Shown in pieces: positions 22,893-31,129 of a DNA stretch of 40,354 bases (its first letter is position 1; each line of letters starts with the position of its first letter). The position numbers were made by a program, and so were the translations under genes. Location of the stretch: the IMG/VR virus record IMGVR_UViG_3300021356_000049, positions 1 to 40,354 of that record; one strand, 5' to 3'. A model generated the notes under the pieces. The model saw nothing but the letters and a program-made list of their open reading frames with translations, ran no database searches and was not told the origin of the DNA. Source of the DNA: a virus.

Positions 22893-25070
22893 ATGCCATT
22901 AGCAAAAGTTAACATAGCACCAGGATTTGATAAACAATCTACACCAGCAGATGCTGAGGGACGTTGGGTAGATGGTGATAATGTAAGATTTAGATATGGT
23001 GAACCTGAAAAAATAGGTGGATGGTCAGCTTTAGTAAATAATAAAATAGTTGGTGTAGCAAGAGCTCAACACGTATGGGCTAATACTGATGGTAAAAGAT
23101 ATGCTGCAATTGGCACAGACAAAGTTTTGGTCATTTATTTTGATGGTGCCTTTTACGATATTACACCTTTAGATACAGATAATTACTCCACAGGCGCAAA
23201 CATAACAACGACCAACGGATCAACGACAGTTACCATTACTACAACTGGATCTCACAATCTAACTGTTGGAGATATTATAACTTTTGCAAACGCTGGATCT
23301 TTTGGTGCTGACACCGATTACACAGCTACAGATTTTGATGACAAACTTTTTGAAGTTCAAAGTGTTCCAACAATAACGACTTTTACAATTACAATGCCTA
23401 CAGCTGAAACTGGTTCAGGAGAAACAAATGATGGCACACTTGATGTAAGACCGTATGTTCCTGTGGGGCCTTTGGTCCAAACAGCAGGATATGGTTGGGG
23501 TACATATTTATTTGGTGGTCGAACAATTGCACAAACGACAACTACAATGAACAATGCTGGTAATATGTTAGTTGGGGATACTTCAGTAATTTTAACAGAC
23601 TCTTCTAATTTTCCATCTTCAGGTAAAATAAGAATTGGATCTGAGGATATGGAATACACAGCAAATAACACCGGCACAAACACTATTAGTGGAATTACTC
23701 GAGGAATAAATGGAACCTCAGCTGCAGAACACACAGACGGATCTACTGTTACAAACATAACTGATTACATAGGGTGGGGTGATGCATCAACATCTAGCAC
23801 GGTAACAATTGAACCTGCTAACTGGTCTTTAGATAATTATGGTAATATTTTAATTGCAACAATTCACAATGGAAGAACTTTTACTTGGGACGCTTCATCT
23901 ACAAACGCTTTACAAACAAGAGCAACGATTGGTTCAGGTATGCCAACAAAATCCGTAATGACAATTGTCTCAGATAGAGACAGACATCTTTTTCATTTAG
24001 GCACAGAAACTACAGTTGGGTCACCTACAACACAAAATAAAATGTTCATTAGATTTTCTGATCAAGAAAGCACAAGTGTATATGAACCAACGTCAACAAA
24101 CACTGCAGGAACATTTCAGCTTGATGATGGCACACGTATTGTAGGTGCATTCAAAGGTAAAGATTATATCTTGGTTCTTACTGATACTGCAGCTTATGAA
24201 ATGCAATTTGTTGGGCCGCCTTTTACTTTTTCTATAAGAAAAGTAGGATCTAATAATGGATTGATGGGTCAGCATGCAGGAGTGTTTGCAAATGGTGCAG
24301 TTTATTGGATGGGAAAAACAGGTGGATTTTATGTTTATGATGGAACAGTAAAATCATTACCTTGTCTTGTAGAGGACTTTGTTTTTACAACAGATGGTAA
24401 TAATCCAGGTATAAATTATGACTCTGGTCAAGTAGTATTTGCTGGTATTAACGAATTGTATTCAGAAATAAATTGGTTTTACCCAACAGCTAATTCATCT
24501 CAAGTAAATAGAGTTGTTACATATAATTATGATGAAAATGTTTGGACTACTGGAACATTAGACAGAACTACATGGATTGGATCGACTGTGTATGAGGTTC
24601 CTTACGCAACTGATTATAATGCTTCTGACGCACCTACTTTTCCTACTGTAAGTGGAATATCAAATGGCGCAACTATTTACTACGCACATGAAGTTGGAAT
24701 AAATCAAGCTAATGGAGATGGTACACAAACAGCTATAACTTCTTTTATTAAATCAGGTGAATTTGATTTAAATGGAAGACAAGGTGTTCCTGGAGATGGT
24801 GAGTTTTTAATGAGTATAAAAAGATTTTTACCTGATTTTAAACGTATTAGTGGTAATGCAAAAGTAACTATATTTTTAAACCAATTTCCACAGGGGACAA
24901 CAGCTTCGTCTAGTCCACTTGGACCTTTTACTGTTAGCTCAAACACATCTAAAATTGATACAAGAGCAAGAGCTCGACTAGCATCTGTTCAAATAGAAAA
25001 TGAAAATTTAGATGAAAGTTGGAGATATGGCACGTTTAGATTTGATGTAAGGGTAGATGGTAGAAGATAA
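22893..25070 (+). CDS. Tail/DNA stabilisation protein, P22 gp10-like, with inserted modules
   Basis: 725 residues. The start MPLAKVNIAPGFDKQSTPAD, and later RWVDGDNVRFRYGEPEKIGGW and the segment QHAGVFANGAVYWMGKTGGF, match the family of P22 gp10-like packaged-DNA stabilisation proteins. P22 gp10 is about 470 residues. Here two beta modules are inserted around residues 100-280. The second (TSVILTDSSNFPSSG through SGITRGINGTSAAEHTDG) is a module I know from several marine phage tail proteins. It should form the plug or tail hub below the adaptors. It starts after a leaderless promoter and its end overlaps an oxygenase. Confidence 0.65.
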   Translation: MPLAKVNIAPGFDKQSTPADAEGRWVDGDNVRFRYGEPEKIGGWSALVNNKIVGVARAQHVWANTDGKRYAAIGTDKVLVIYFDGAFYDITPLDTDNYSTGANITTTNGSTTVTITTTGSHNLTVGDIITFANAGSFGADTDYTATDFDDKLFEVQSVPTITTFTITMPTAETGSGETNDGTLDVRPYVPVGPLVQTAGYGWGTYLFGGRTIAQTTTTMNNAGNMLVGDTSVILTDSSNFPSSGKIRIGSEDMEYTANNTGTNTISGITRGINGTSAAEHTDGSTVTNITDYIGWGDASTSSTVTIEPANWSLDNYGNILIATIHNGRTFTWDASSTNALQTRATIGSGMPTKSVMTIVSDRDRHLFHLGTETTVGSPTTQNKMFIRFSDQESTSVYEPTSTNTAGTFQLDDGTRIVGAFKGKDYILVLTDTAAYEMQFVGPPFTFSIRKVGSNNGLMGQHAGVFANGAVYWMGKTGGFYVYDGTVKSLPCLVEDFVFTTDGNNPGINYDSGQVVFAGINELYSEINWFYPTANSSQVNRVVTYNYDENVWTTGTLDRTTWIGSTVYEVPYATDYNASDAPTFPTVSGISNGATIYYAHEVGINQANGDGTQTAITSFIKSGEFDLNGRQGVPGDGEFLMSIKRFLPDFKRISGNAKVTIFLNQFPQGTTASSSPLGPFTVSSNTSKIDTRARARLASVQIENENLDESWRYGTFRFDVRVDGRR

Positions 25071-25587
25071 AAAAGTAATTCAATACAATATTACCACTTC
25101 TGTATTTGAAACTGTAATTGTTGTAAAAGAAAATTTATTAAATTTAATAAATACTATTAACACAAAAAAGAATGAAAATCATACAAGTTTTTATAACAAA
25201 GAAAAACAAAACAAGATTATTGAAACTATAAATTCAGACTACGAAGAAGAACTAAAAGATTTAATAAAAGCAATTTATAAAAAAGACAGCTTTAAAATTA
25301 CAGATGCTTGGGTACAAAAATATAACAACTCGCATCATTCGCTGCACACTCATGGTATGGATTCATCAAGTAAATCTTTTGTTTGGTATATTAAAATAGA
25401 TAAAAAAGCTTCACCTATTAAATTCTACAATCCTGGGTTTCCCTACTGCTTTTATTATGCTAATGTAATTCAACCGAAAACTAATAAATTTGTAATATTC
25501 GATTCTTACATACCTCACGAGGTTTTATTTAATCATGATGCTGAAAGAATCGTAATAAGTGGAAATATTAAAGTATGGCAAAAATAA
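25057..25587 (+). CDS. 2OG-Fe(II) oxygenase-like, HxH type
   Basis: 176 residues from the ATG inside the end of the gp10-like gene. The motif LHTHGMDSSSKSFVWYIK puts His at 97 and 99, IPHEVLF gives His 154 and R164 follows in ERIVISGN. The distal half is thus that of 2OG-FeII_Oxy_5, with HxH where most families have HxD. Position directly downstream of a tail gene makes a virion protein a possible substrate, but this is inference. Confidence 0.6.
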   Translation: MVEDKKVIQYNITTSVFETVIVVKENLLNLINTINTKKNENHTSFYNKEKQNKIIETINSDYEEELKDLIKAIYKKDSFKITDAWVQKYNNSHHSLHTHGMDSSSKSFVWYIKIDKKASPIKFYNPGFPYCFYYANVIQPKTNKFVIFDSYIPHEVLFNHDAERIVISGNIKVWQK

Positions 25588-25739
25588 CTATACAAATACC
25601 TGAACCAAAACCTGAATATTCGCAAGAGGATCAAAGACAAATTCTTCAAGCGTTTAGAACTCTTCAGTCTCAGTTGAACTTCTCTTATGAGAATGATATA
25701 AAAAACAAACAAGATGCATTTACTTATTTTTTATCATGA
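25575..25739 (+). CDS. Small conserved protein, unknown
   Basis: 54 residues starting MAKITIQIPEPKPEYSQEDQ, then QILQAFRTLQSQLNFSYEND and FTYFLS. Similar short proteins with the start MA-x-x-x-IQPP, then YSEENQRQI, occur in many marine phages, beside the gene that follows here. Its ATG lies within the oxygenase stop region and its TGA overlaps the next ATG (ATGA). Role unknown. Confidence 0.6.
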   Translation: MAKITIQIPEPKPEYSQEDQRQILQAFRTLQSQLNFSYENDIKNKQDAFTYFLS

Positions 25740-26074
25740 CAATACAATATAAAAGCGATACTTTTGATTTAGATACAACTAATGTAACAACTATTTTGAC
25801 TTGTCCTGCTGATGCAACAATAATTGTAAAAAATATTGAAGCAGTTCATAATACTGCGAGTAATGTGGATACTGATTTACTTATCAGAAAATCTGGTGCA
25901 GGTGCAGATGTACAACTTGCACATAAACAAATGAATAAAGAAACTTTTAATTTTGCATTAGAAACAATAAATTTAGAAGCTAGTGATATTCTCAAAATGC
26001 AAGCAGATACTGCTGACCAAATATCAGGTCTTATAAGTTATGCATTATTAGACAGATCTCAAGAAAATGGCTAA
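25736..26074 (+). CDS. Small virion protein, unknown
   Basis: 112 residues, beta-rich, with TTILTCPADATIIVKNIEAV and a C-terminal ISGLISYALLDRSQ. It resembles short tail-associated proteins seen in marine phages. The final bases overlap the next oxygenase by eight. A trimeric tail spike or decoration role is possible but not shown. Confidence 0.55.
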   Translation: MTIQYKSDTFDLDTTNVTTILTCPADATIIVKNIEAVHNTASNVDTDLLIRKSGAGADVQLAHKQMNKETFNFALETINLEASDILKMQADTADQISGLISYALLDRSQENG

Positions 26075-26636
26075 AACAATTTTATTTTCAGAATCGTTTT
26101 ATTCAGAGATAGTCAATAATTCTGAGTTAGATAATTATATTATAGAATTACTTGATAAAGCTGTAAAAGATAAAAATGTTGACTTTAGAAGTAATGTTAA
26201 TGGAATCCAAACAGGAAATATCCTTACTAAAAAAGTTGTTGAATTTTTTTCAACACAAGTACAAAACGCTATGCATGCTTTTGAAGTTAAAAATTCTACA
26301 CCAATATGTACGGCAGCATGGATAAATAAAAATATGAAAAACAGTTACAATAATGTACATACTCATCCACAAAGTCATTTTGCAATCGTATATTATTGTA
26401 AAGCTCCAAGGAATTCAGGAGGACTTATATTTAGAAGAAATGATCAGACAGTTGAAATGCAAATGTATGATGAACATTTTAAAAGTACAGATAGCTTTAA
26501 TAAATTTGCAATCGTTCCAGAAAAAGGTCTTTTTGTTTTATTTCCTTCTCATTTACAACATTATGTATCTTTAAATAATACAGACGAAGAAAGAATAAGT
26601 CTTTCTTGTAATATACAACTTAAAAAAAATGGCTAA
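26067..26636 (+). CDS. 2OG-Fe(II) oxygenase, HxH type
   Basis: 189 residues. NVHTHPQSHFAIVYYCKAP gives His 98 and 100, HLQHYVSLNNTDEER gives His 165 and R176, and SLSCNIQL closes the fold. It follows the 2OG-FeII_Oxy_5 pattern more closely than the genes at 22356 and 25057. The last eight bases overlap the small basic gene at 26629. Substrate unknown. Confidence 0.7.
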   Translation: MAKTILFSESFYSEIVNNSELDNYIIELLDKAVKDKNVDFRSNVNGIQTGNILTKKVVEFFSTQVQNAMHAFEVKNSTPICTAAWINKNMKNSYNNVHTHPQSHFAIVYYCKAPRNSGGLIFRRNDQTVEMQMYDEHFKSTDSFNKFAIVPEKGLFVLFPSHLQHYVSLNNTDEERISLSCNIQLKKNG

Positions 26637-26763
26637 GAAAAAATCAATCTTTGGAGTAAATAATTACCACAAACGCACACCTAAAAAACGTCCAGGTCAG
26701 CACGCAAAAAGTTATAGTAAAAGAAAACCACATCGTAAGAAATATCGTGGACAGGGTAGATAA
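26629..26763 (+). CDS. Small very basic conserved protein
   Basis: 44 residues: MAKKKSIFGVNNYHKRTPKK at the start and HRKKYRGQGR at the end. The same FGV-x-x-YHK-RTP-KKRPG-x-H pattern recurs in phages of SAR11 and cyanobacteria. It has an odd Lys/Arg/His-rich composition and would bind nucleic acid. Ends 19 bases before the next ATG. Confidence 0.55.
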   Translation: MAKKKSIFGVNNYHKRTPKKRPGQHAKSYSKRKPHRKKYRGQGR

Positions 26764-26782
26764 TTTAGTATATTAAAAACAC

Positions 26783-26959
26783 ATGACTGTTTATCACAAA
26801 ATAAAATGCGAAACTAAAACTATTTATAGAAGTATTAAGACAGGTGAGAGATATGAAACAGAGGAGGCTTTTTTAGCTAACCATCCTAAAGAAGATTTAG
26901 CCACTGATGTTGAAGTGATGGTCCCTGATCTTCCTATATTTAGTAAAACAAAAAAATGA
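26783..26959 (+). CDS. Small acidic protein, unknown
   Basis: 58 residues, MTVYHKIKCETKTIYRSIKT then an acidic stretch with ETEEAFLANHPKEDL and a VPDLPIF end. It fills the interval up to the glycosyltransferase and its TGA overlaps the next ATG (ATGA). An AT-rich -10-like sequence lies upstream, but no convincing -35. Unknown function. Confidence 0.5.
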   Translation: MTVYHKIKCETKTIYRSIKTGERYETEEAFLANHPKEDLATDVEVMVPDLPIFSKTKK

Positions 26960-27888
26960 ATCCATTAGGCGGAACTGAATTACAATACAAGTTTTTACAA
27001 GACAATGTTGAAAAGTCTTTGTTAGATCAATTTCAAATATGTTTGTCTGTACCAGGTAAGGTTCCTTTATCAGCTAATAAAATAAATATACTTTGGCAAA
27101 AAAATTCTTGGGACCAACCACCTCTACAACCATTCTTTAAAGATAAATCAAGACACAAAGAATATGATTACTATGTTTTTAATAGTCATTGGAATTATGA
27201 AAACTTTAGAAAACGTTTTGATATACCACAAGAAAGATGCACTGTAATAAAAAATGGAATACCTGATATAAAACAAAGAAACGCAGAACAAAAGAAAGAT
27301 AAAATAAAACTTATATATCACCCTACTCCATGGAGAGGGTTATCTGTATTACTTGGTGCAATGCAACTGATCAAAAATCCAAACATAGAGTTAGATGTAT
27401 ATAGTAGCACTAAAGTTTATGGATCGGAGTTTGAAAAACAAAATGATGATCAATACAAAGCTTTGTATGATCAAGCTAAAATTTTACCTAATGTAAATTA
27501 CATTGGATACAAATCAAATGAATACATATTAGATAATCTTCATACGTATGATGCTTTTGTTTATCCTAATATATGGGAAGAAACATTTTGTATATCAGCA
27601 CTCGAAGCTTTAGCATGTGGTCTAGCTGTAGTGACAACGGACAACGGAGCACTTTATGAAACTTGTTCTGAGTTTCCAGTGTATGTACCTATGGATACAA
27701 ATTACAATAATTTAGCTGTACAATTTGCTTCTGTGATTGATGGATTACCTGAGCAACTGAATACGCCAGGTTTTCAATATCACTTAAAGTTTCAACAAAA
27801 GTTTTTTAATCATTTTTATCACTGGAAAAATATTGCCGGACAATGGACAAGTTTCTTGAAAGGAGCTGTAAATGCAAGATCCAAGTAA
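26956..27888 (+). CDS. Glycosyltransferase, GT4-type
   Basis: 310 residues of the GT-B fold. GGTE at 5-8 is a nucleotide-sugar loop usually preceded by a longer strand in relatives, so this start is short; an upstream in-frame stop at 26944 prevents extension. The C-terminal domain shows KLIYHPTPWRGLSVLL and EETFCISALEALACG, with the E-x7-E of retaining GT4 enzymes. It would transfer a sugar from an activated donor. The next gene is another glycosyltransferase overlapping by 17 bases, so the pair probably builds one glycan. Confidence 0.75.
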   Translation: MNPLGGTELQYKFLQDNVEKSLLDQFQICLSVPGKVPLSANKINILWQKNSWDQPPLQPFFKDKSRHKEYDYYVFNSHWNYENFRKRFDIPQERCTVIKNGIPDIKQRNAEQKKDKIKLIYHPTPWRGLSVLLGAMQLIKNPNIELDVYSSTKVYGSEFEKQNDDQYKALYDQAKILPNVNYIGYKSNEYILDNLHTYDAFVYPNIWEETFCISALEALACGLAVVTTDNGALYETCSEFPVYVPMDTNYNNLAVQFASVIDGLPEQLNTPGFQYHLKFQQKFFNHFYHWKNIAGQWTSFLKGAVNARSK

Positions 27889-28696
27889 ACCAATGTGGTT
27901 TAATAAAACAATTGAACCTAAAATTGAAACAAAACCAAATAAGAAGTTTTCTATATTTGTTGCTACACCTGTACATAGCGAAGTATCTATTCACTACTTT
28001 CAAGCTTGCTTAGAATTTCAAAAGCATTGTTTAAAGAATGATGTACTTGCTTCTTTCCAAGTAATGAAATCATCTCTTATAACTCAAGGTCGTAATTTAT
28101 GTGTATCTAGTTTTATGGAATCAAAGCATACTCATTTATTATTTGTAGATTCAGATATAGAATTTCAAACTCAATCTGTTTTTAAAATGTTAGCTTCTGA
28201 TAAAGATATTATTTCAGTTCCTTATCCATTAAAACAATTAATGTGGGATAAAGCTTGGGAGAGAATAACGAAAGGTAATATTAAAAATTCTAAAGATTTA
28301 AAATTTAAAGGTCTTTATACTTATCCTATGAAAGTAAAAGACGATAAGAATATAAAGATAGAAAATGGTATTATTGAAGTTACTCATTCTCCAACAGGAT
28401 GTATGCTTATAAAAAGAGAAGTTATCGAAAAAATGATTGATGCTTATCCAAATACAGAAATAGTATCTAAAACAGTTATCAACGGAGAATTAATCAATAG
28501 ACCTTATTTTTATAACCTTTTTGATACTATGTATGATCCTGTCAATAAATCATATCTTGGTGAGGACTTTGCTTTCTGTAAGAGATGGAAAGATATTGGC
28601 GGTAAATGTCATGCTCTCATAACCGACCGAATTACTCATGTGGGTGAACATCAGTATAGAGGCTGTTTTGCTGATGAGTTGATAAAGACTGAGTAA
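27872..28696 (+). CDS. Glycosyltransferase, GT-A-type
   Basis: 274 residues. DSD at 93-95 in LLFVDSDIEF is the metal/sugar-nucleotide motif of GT-A enzymes. THSPTGCMLIKREV and YLGEDFAFCKRWKD are characteristic of a family seen often in marine phages. Ribosome site AAAGGAG lies inside the preceding gene. Possible acceptors are the tail fibre, the gp10-like protein or a host surface glycan. No signal peptide, so it acts in the cytoplasm. Confidence 0.75.
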   Translation: MQDPSKPMWFNKTIEPKIETKPNKKFSIFVATPVHSEVSIHYFQACLEFQKHCLKNDVLASFQVMKSSLITQGRNLCVSSFMESKHTHLLFVDSDIEFQTQSVFKMLASDKDIISVPYPLKQLMWDKAWERITKGNIKNSKDLKFKGLYTYPMKVKDDKNIKIENGIIEVTHSPTGCMLIKREVIEKMIDAYPNTEIVSKTVINGELINRPYFYNLFDTMYDPVNKSYLGEDFAFCKRWKDIGGKCHALITDRITHVGEHQYRGCFADELIKTE

Positions 28697-28741
28697 AATG
28701 GTAAACTTTTAAACTTAGCTAAATTAAGGAACATATAATAT

Positions 28742-29833
28742 ATGGCATTACAATTTTTACCCTATGCACTAGCAGCCTACGGAGGATACAAAGGTTATAA
28801 AGGATCTAAAGACGCTGGTGGATCAGGACTTCAAAGAATATTGGGCGGAATTACAGGAGCTGTCGCTGGGTACTATGGCGGTAAAGGAGTTTTAGGTGGC
28901 GGATCAGCGTTAGGTTTACCAGGTTTTGCTACAGCACAATCTCAATTTGCTCCGATGGCATTTACAAAATTAGGACCAGTGCAAAGTTTAGGACAAACAT
29001 TTCCTGCTTTAAATATACCAAGGGTAAATCCTCTACCAGGAGATGATATAGGCACAACTTCAATGGCGAATGAAATAGCAAAAGCACAAATGGGATCAGT
29101 AGCAGGCGGACCAGGTGGACAAAGAGCTGATCAAAACTTTTTACAAAAATTATTTACAAGACAGAGATTAACAAAAGCTGGTGACTTTACAGGTGAGTTA
29201 GAAATAAGCCCAGGTAAAGCAGCAACTGGAATTGCAACCTTAGCTTATTTATCAGGTGCATTTGAAAATGAACCACAAGATGTTTACACACCTACATATA
29301 ATTTAGCAGTTGCAGAATTACAAAAACAAAGAGGTGGGTTTAAATATATAGATCCTGAAACAGGACAAGAAAAAGTATTTGCACAACCATATATACCTGA
29401 AGCTGATCCAGCAAACAAAACTGACTATCAGATGGGTCCTTATGCATTAGCGTACAATAGATTTAACACAGGTGGTTTAGCTGAAATAAAAAAATTTAAT
29501 GAAGGTGGTATTAACTACCTACCAAGTAAAAGATCTCATGACGAAGACGATGCAAACAATTATGTTAGAGCATCAGGATATGTCGAAGATGGGTCTGGCA
29601 CAGGAGATAAAGACGAAGATACAATGTTAGCTCAATTAGCAGACGGAGAGTTTGTAACAAGAGCAGATGGAGTATTAGGCGCAGGAATCATAGCTGGTGC
29701 AAATCCGAATAGCATGAAAGATATGAGAGAAAAAGGTGCACAATACTTCTACGAACAACAAAAACGATACAAAAGAGTTTTTGATTTATTAGAAGGAAGT
29801 AGAAATGCAAAAGCAGAAACCAAAGCCAATTAA
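28742..29833 (+). CDS. Ejection-module protein, LADGEFV-type
   Basis: 363 residues. The first 65 are Gly/Tyr-rich and hydrophobic (GITGAVAGYYGGKGVLGGG), possibly membrane-inserting. The C-terminal part has LADGEFVTRADGVLGAG and QYFYEQQKRYKR, a conserved segment in marine phage internal proteins. It heads a block of five head-internal proteins as in T7-like phages. I infer ejection into the cell envelope; not proven. A TATAAT at 28734 has no -35 at the right distance. Confidence 0.6.
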   Translation: MALQFLPYALAAYGGYKGYKGSKDAGGSGLQRILGGITGAVAGYYGGKGVLGGGSALGLPGFATAQSQFAPMAFTKLGPVQSLGQTFPALNIPRVNPLPGDDIGTTSMANEIAKAQMGSVAGGPGGQRADQNFLQKLFTRQRLTKAGDFTGELEISPGKAATGIATLAYLSGAFENEPQDVYTPTYNLAVAELQKQRGGFKYIDPETGQEKVFAQPYIPEADPANKTDYQMGPYALAYNRFNTGGLAEIKKFNEGGINYLPSKRSHDEDDANNYVRASGYVEDGSGTGDKDEDTMLAQLADGEFVTRADGVLGAGIIAGANPNSMKDMREKGAQYFYEQQKRYKRVFDLLEGSRNAKAETKAN

Positions 29834-30266
29834 GCCTGACATTTCAGTATTATCTGTTGAACCAAAATATATAGAAAAGTTTTGGCCACTATGTGATTTT
29901 ATGGTTGCTGAAGCTCTTAGATACTCAGGTGGTTTTGCAGAACCAAGAGATATCAAAGATCTACTACAAAAAGATGAAGCACAATTGTTCTTAGTCTTTG
30001 GTAGTGACGAGGAAGAGCTCAATCAGGTGTTTGGTTTATTTGTAACTAGAATCGCAGCACTACCAAATTACTCTCAGCTTGAAGCCATTGTCTGCACTGG
30101 ACGTAAAAGACATTTATGGGAGGACAAGCTAGTGAATACTGTAACAAAATTTGCTAAACTAAATGGATGCAAAAAATTAAGTTTTTGGGTCAGACCTGGC
30201 TGGTCAAGAGTTTCAAAAAAATGGGGCTGGAAAGCTAAACATATTCAAATGGAGAAAGAAGTATAA
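29805..30266 (+). CDS. Internal virion protein, GNAT-like (T7 gp13-like)
   Basis: 153 residues with a GNAT-like alpha/beta layout: FWPLCDFMVAEALRY helix, a central QVFGLFVTRIAALP strand pair and a C-terminal LSFWVRPGWSRVSKKWGW. T7 gp13 (internal virion protein A) is a GNAT-fold protein in the same place, before the large ejection proteins. Catalysis is not needed for that role. It overlaps the upstream gene by 29 bases and the next by one. Confidence 0.6.
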   Translation: MQKQKPKPIKPDISVLSVEPKYIEKFWPLCDFMVAEALRYSGGFAEPRDIKDLLQKDEAQLFLVFGSDEEELNQVFGLFVTRIAALPNYSQLEAIVCTGRKRHLWEDKLVNTVTKFAKLNGCKKLSFWVRPGWSRVSKKWGWKAKHIQMEKEV

Positions 30267-31129
30267 TGGGTTCTATTGTTAAAAGTGTATTCGGAGGCGG
30301 TGGAAGTAGTGCACCTGCACCATCATCAGGTGGATCACAATTTACTCAATCCGTAATTAGAGAAGCTCCAGGTATAGAAGAACGTAAAATAGAATTGATG
30401 GATCTAGCACGTGCCGCTGCAGATCAACCTGTAAATATTCCTGATATGCAAGTTGCACCATTTGGTGCGCTAGAACAACAAGGATTAACGGCTGCCGGAA
30501 CAACAGGAGTTGGCGCTCCAACTGTTACATCGGGCATCGGACAATTACTTGCAGCACAAACACCAAATATAAATCAATTTTTTAATCCTTATCAATCTTA
30601 TGTAGTAGATGAAATTAACAGACAAGCAGCACAAGCTCAAAATAGATTAGGCGCACAAGCAGTTTTATCAGGAGCATTTGGTGGTGGAAGAGAAGGAGTT
30701 GCACAAGCAGAATTAGAAAGAGCAAGACTAGGTCAAGTTGGTTTAGCTCAACAACAAGGATTTGGTCAAGCTTTACGAGCTGCCCAACAGCAGCAACAAC
30801 AACAAGCAGCTATCGGTGGTCAGTTAGCTAGTATAGGTGCTGGTCAACAACAAATGGCTCAAGCAGATATTAATCAATTATTACAAGCAGGTGGATTACA
30901 AAGACAACTTGCTCAAACAACTTTAGATGCAGCAAGACAATCACAATTACAACAAGCATATGAACCTTACCAAAGAGCTGAGTTTCTTTCTAACATCTAT
31001 GCTGCTGGACCTAAATCACAATCTACGATTACAGCTTCGACTCAGCCACAAACTAGTCCACTAGCTCAATCTATTGGAACTGGTATTGGAGCTTTCCAAG
31101 CATTCCAAGGTATGCAAGGGAGGGGTTAA
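30266..31129 (+). CDS. Internal virion/ejection protein, Gln-rich
   Basis: 287 residues, Gly/Ser-rich at the start, then a Gln/Ala-rich helical region including a run of seven to eight Gln around 173-180 and many AQ repeats. Predicted to be a long flexible helix. It joins both neighbours by one-base overlaps, typical of the gp14-type protein of T7-like ejection modules. The role is inferred from order. Confidence 0.6.
   Translation: MGSIVKSVFGGGGSSAPAPSSGGSQFTQSVIREAPGIEERKIELMDLARAAADQPVNIPDMQVAPFGALEQQGLTAAGTTGVGAPTVTSGIGQLLAAQTPNINQFFNPYQSYVVDEINRQAAQAQNRLGAQAVLSGAFGGGREGVAQAELERARLGQVGLAQQQGFGQALRAAQQQQQQQAAIGGQLASIGAGQQQMAQADINQLLQAGGLQRQLAQTTLDAARQSQLQQAYEPYQRAEFLSNIYAAGPKSQSTITASTQPQTSPLAQSIGTGIGAFQAFQGMQGRG

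Noticed and set aside
26353-26574. Forward 73-codon frame inside the 26067 oxygenase
   Set aside because: Shadow in another frame of a gene with a full iron triad.
26769-26774. TATATT before the gene at 26783 as a third leaderless promoter
   Set aside because: Spacing to the ATG differs and no -35 is seen.
28734-28739. TATAAT before the ejection module
   Set aside because: No -35-like hexamer at 15-19 bases upstream, and such hexamers are frequent in AT-rich DNA.
30780-30810. CAA/CAG run as a microsatellite or repeat element
   Set aside because: It encodes Gln in a Gln-rich protein and is in frame; no element structure.
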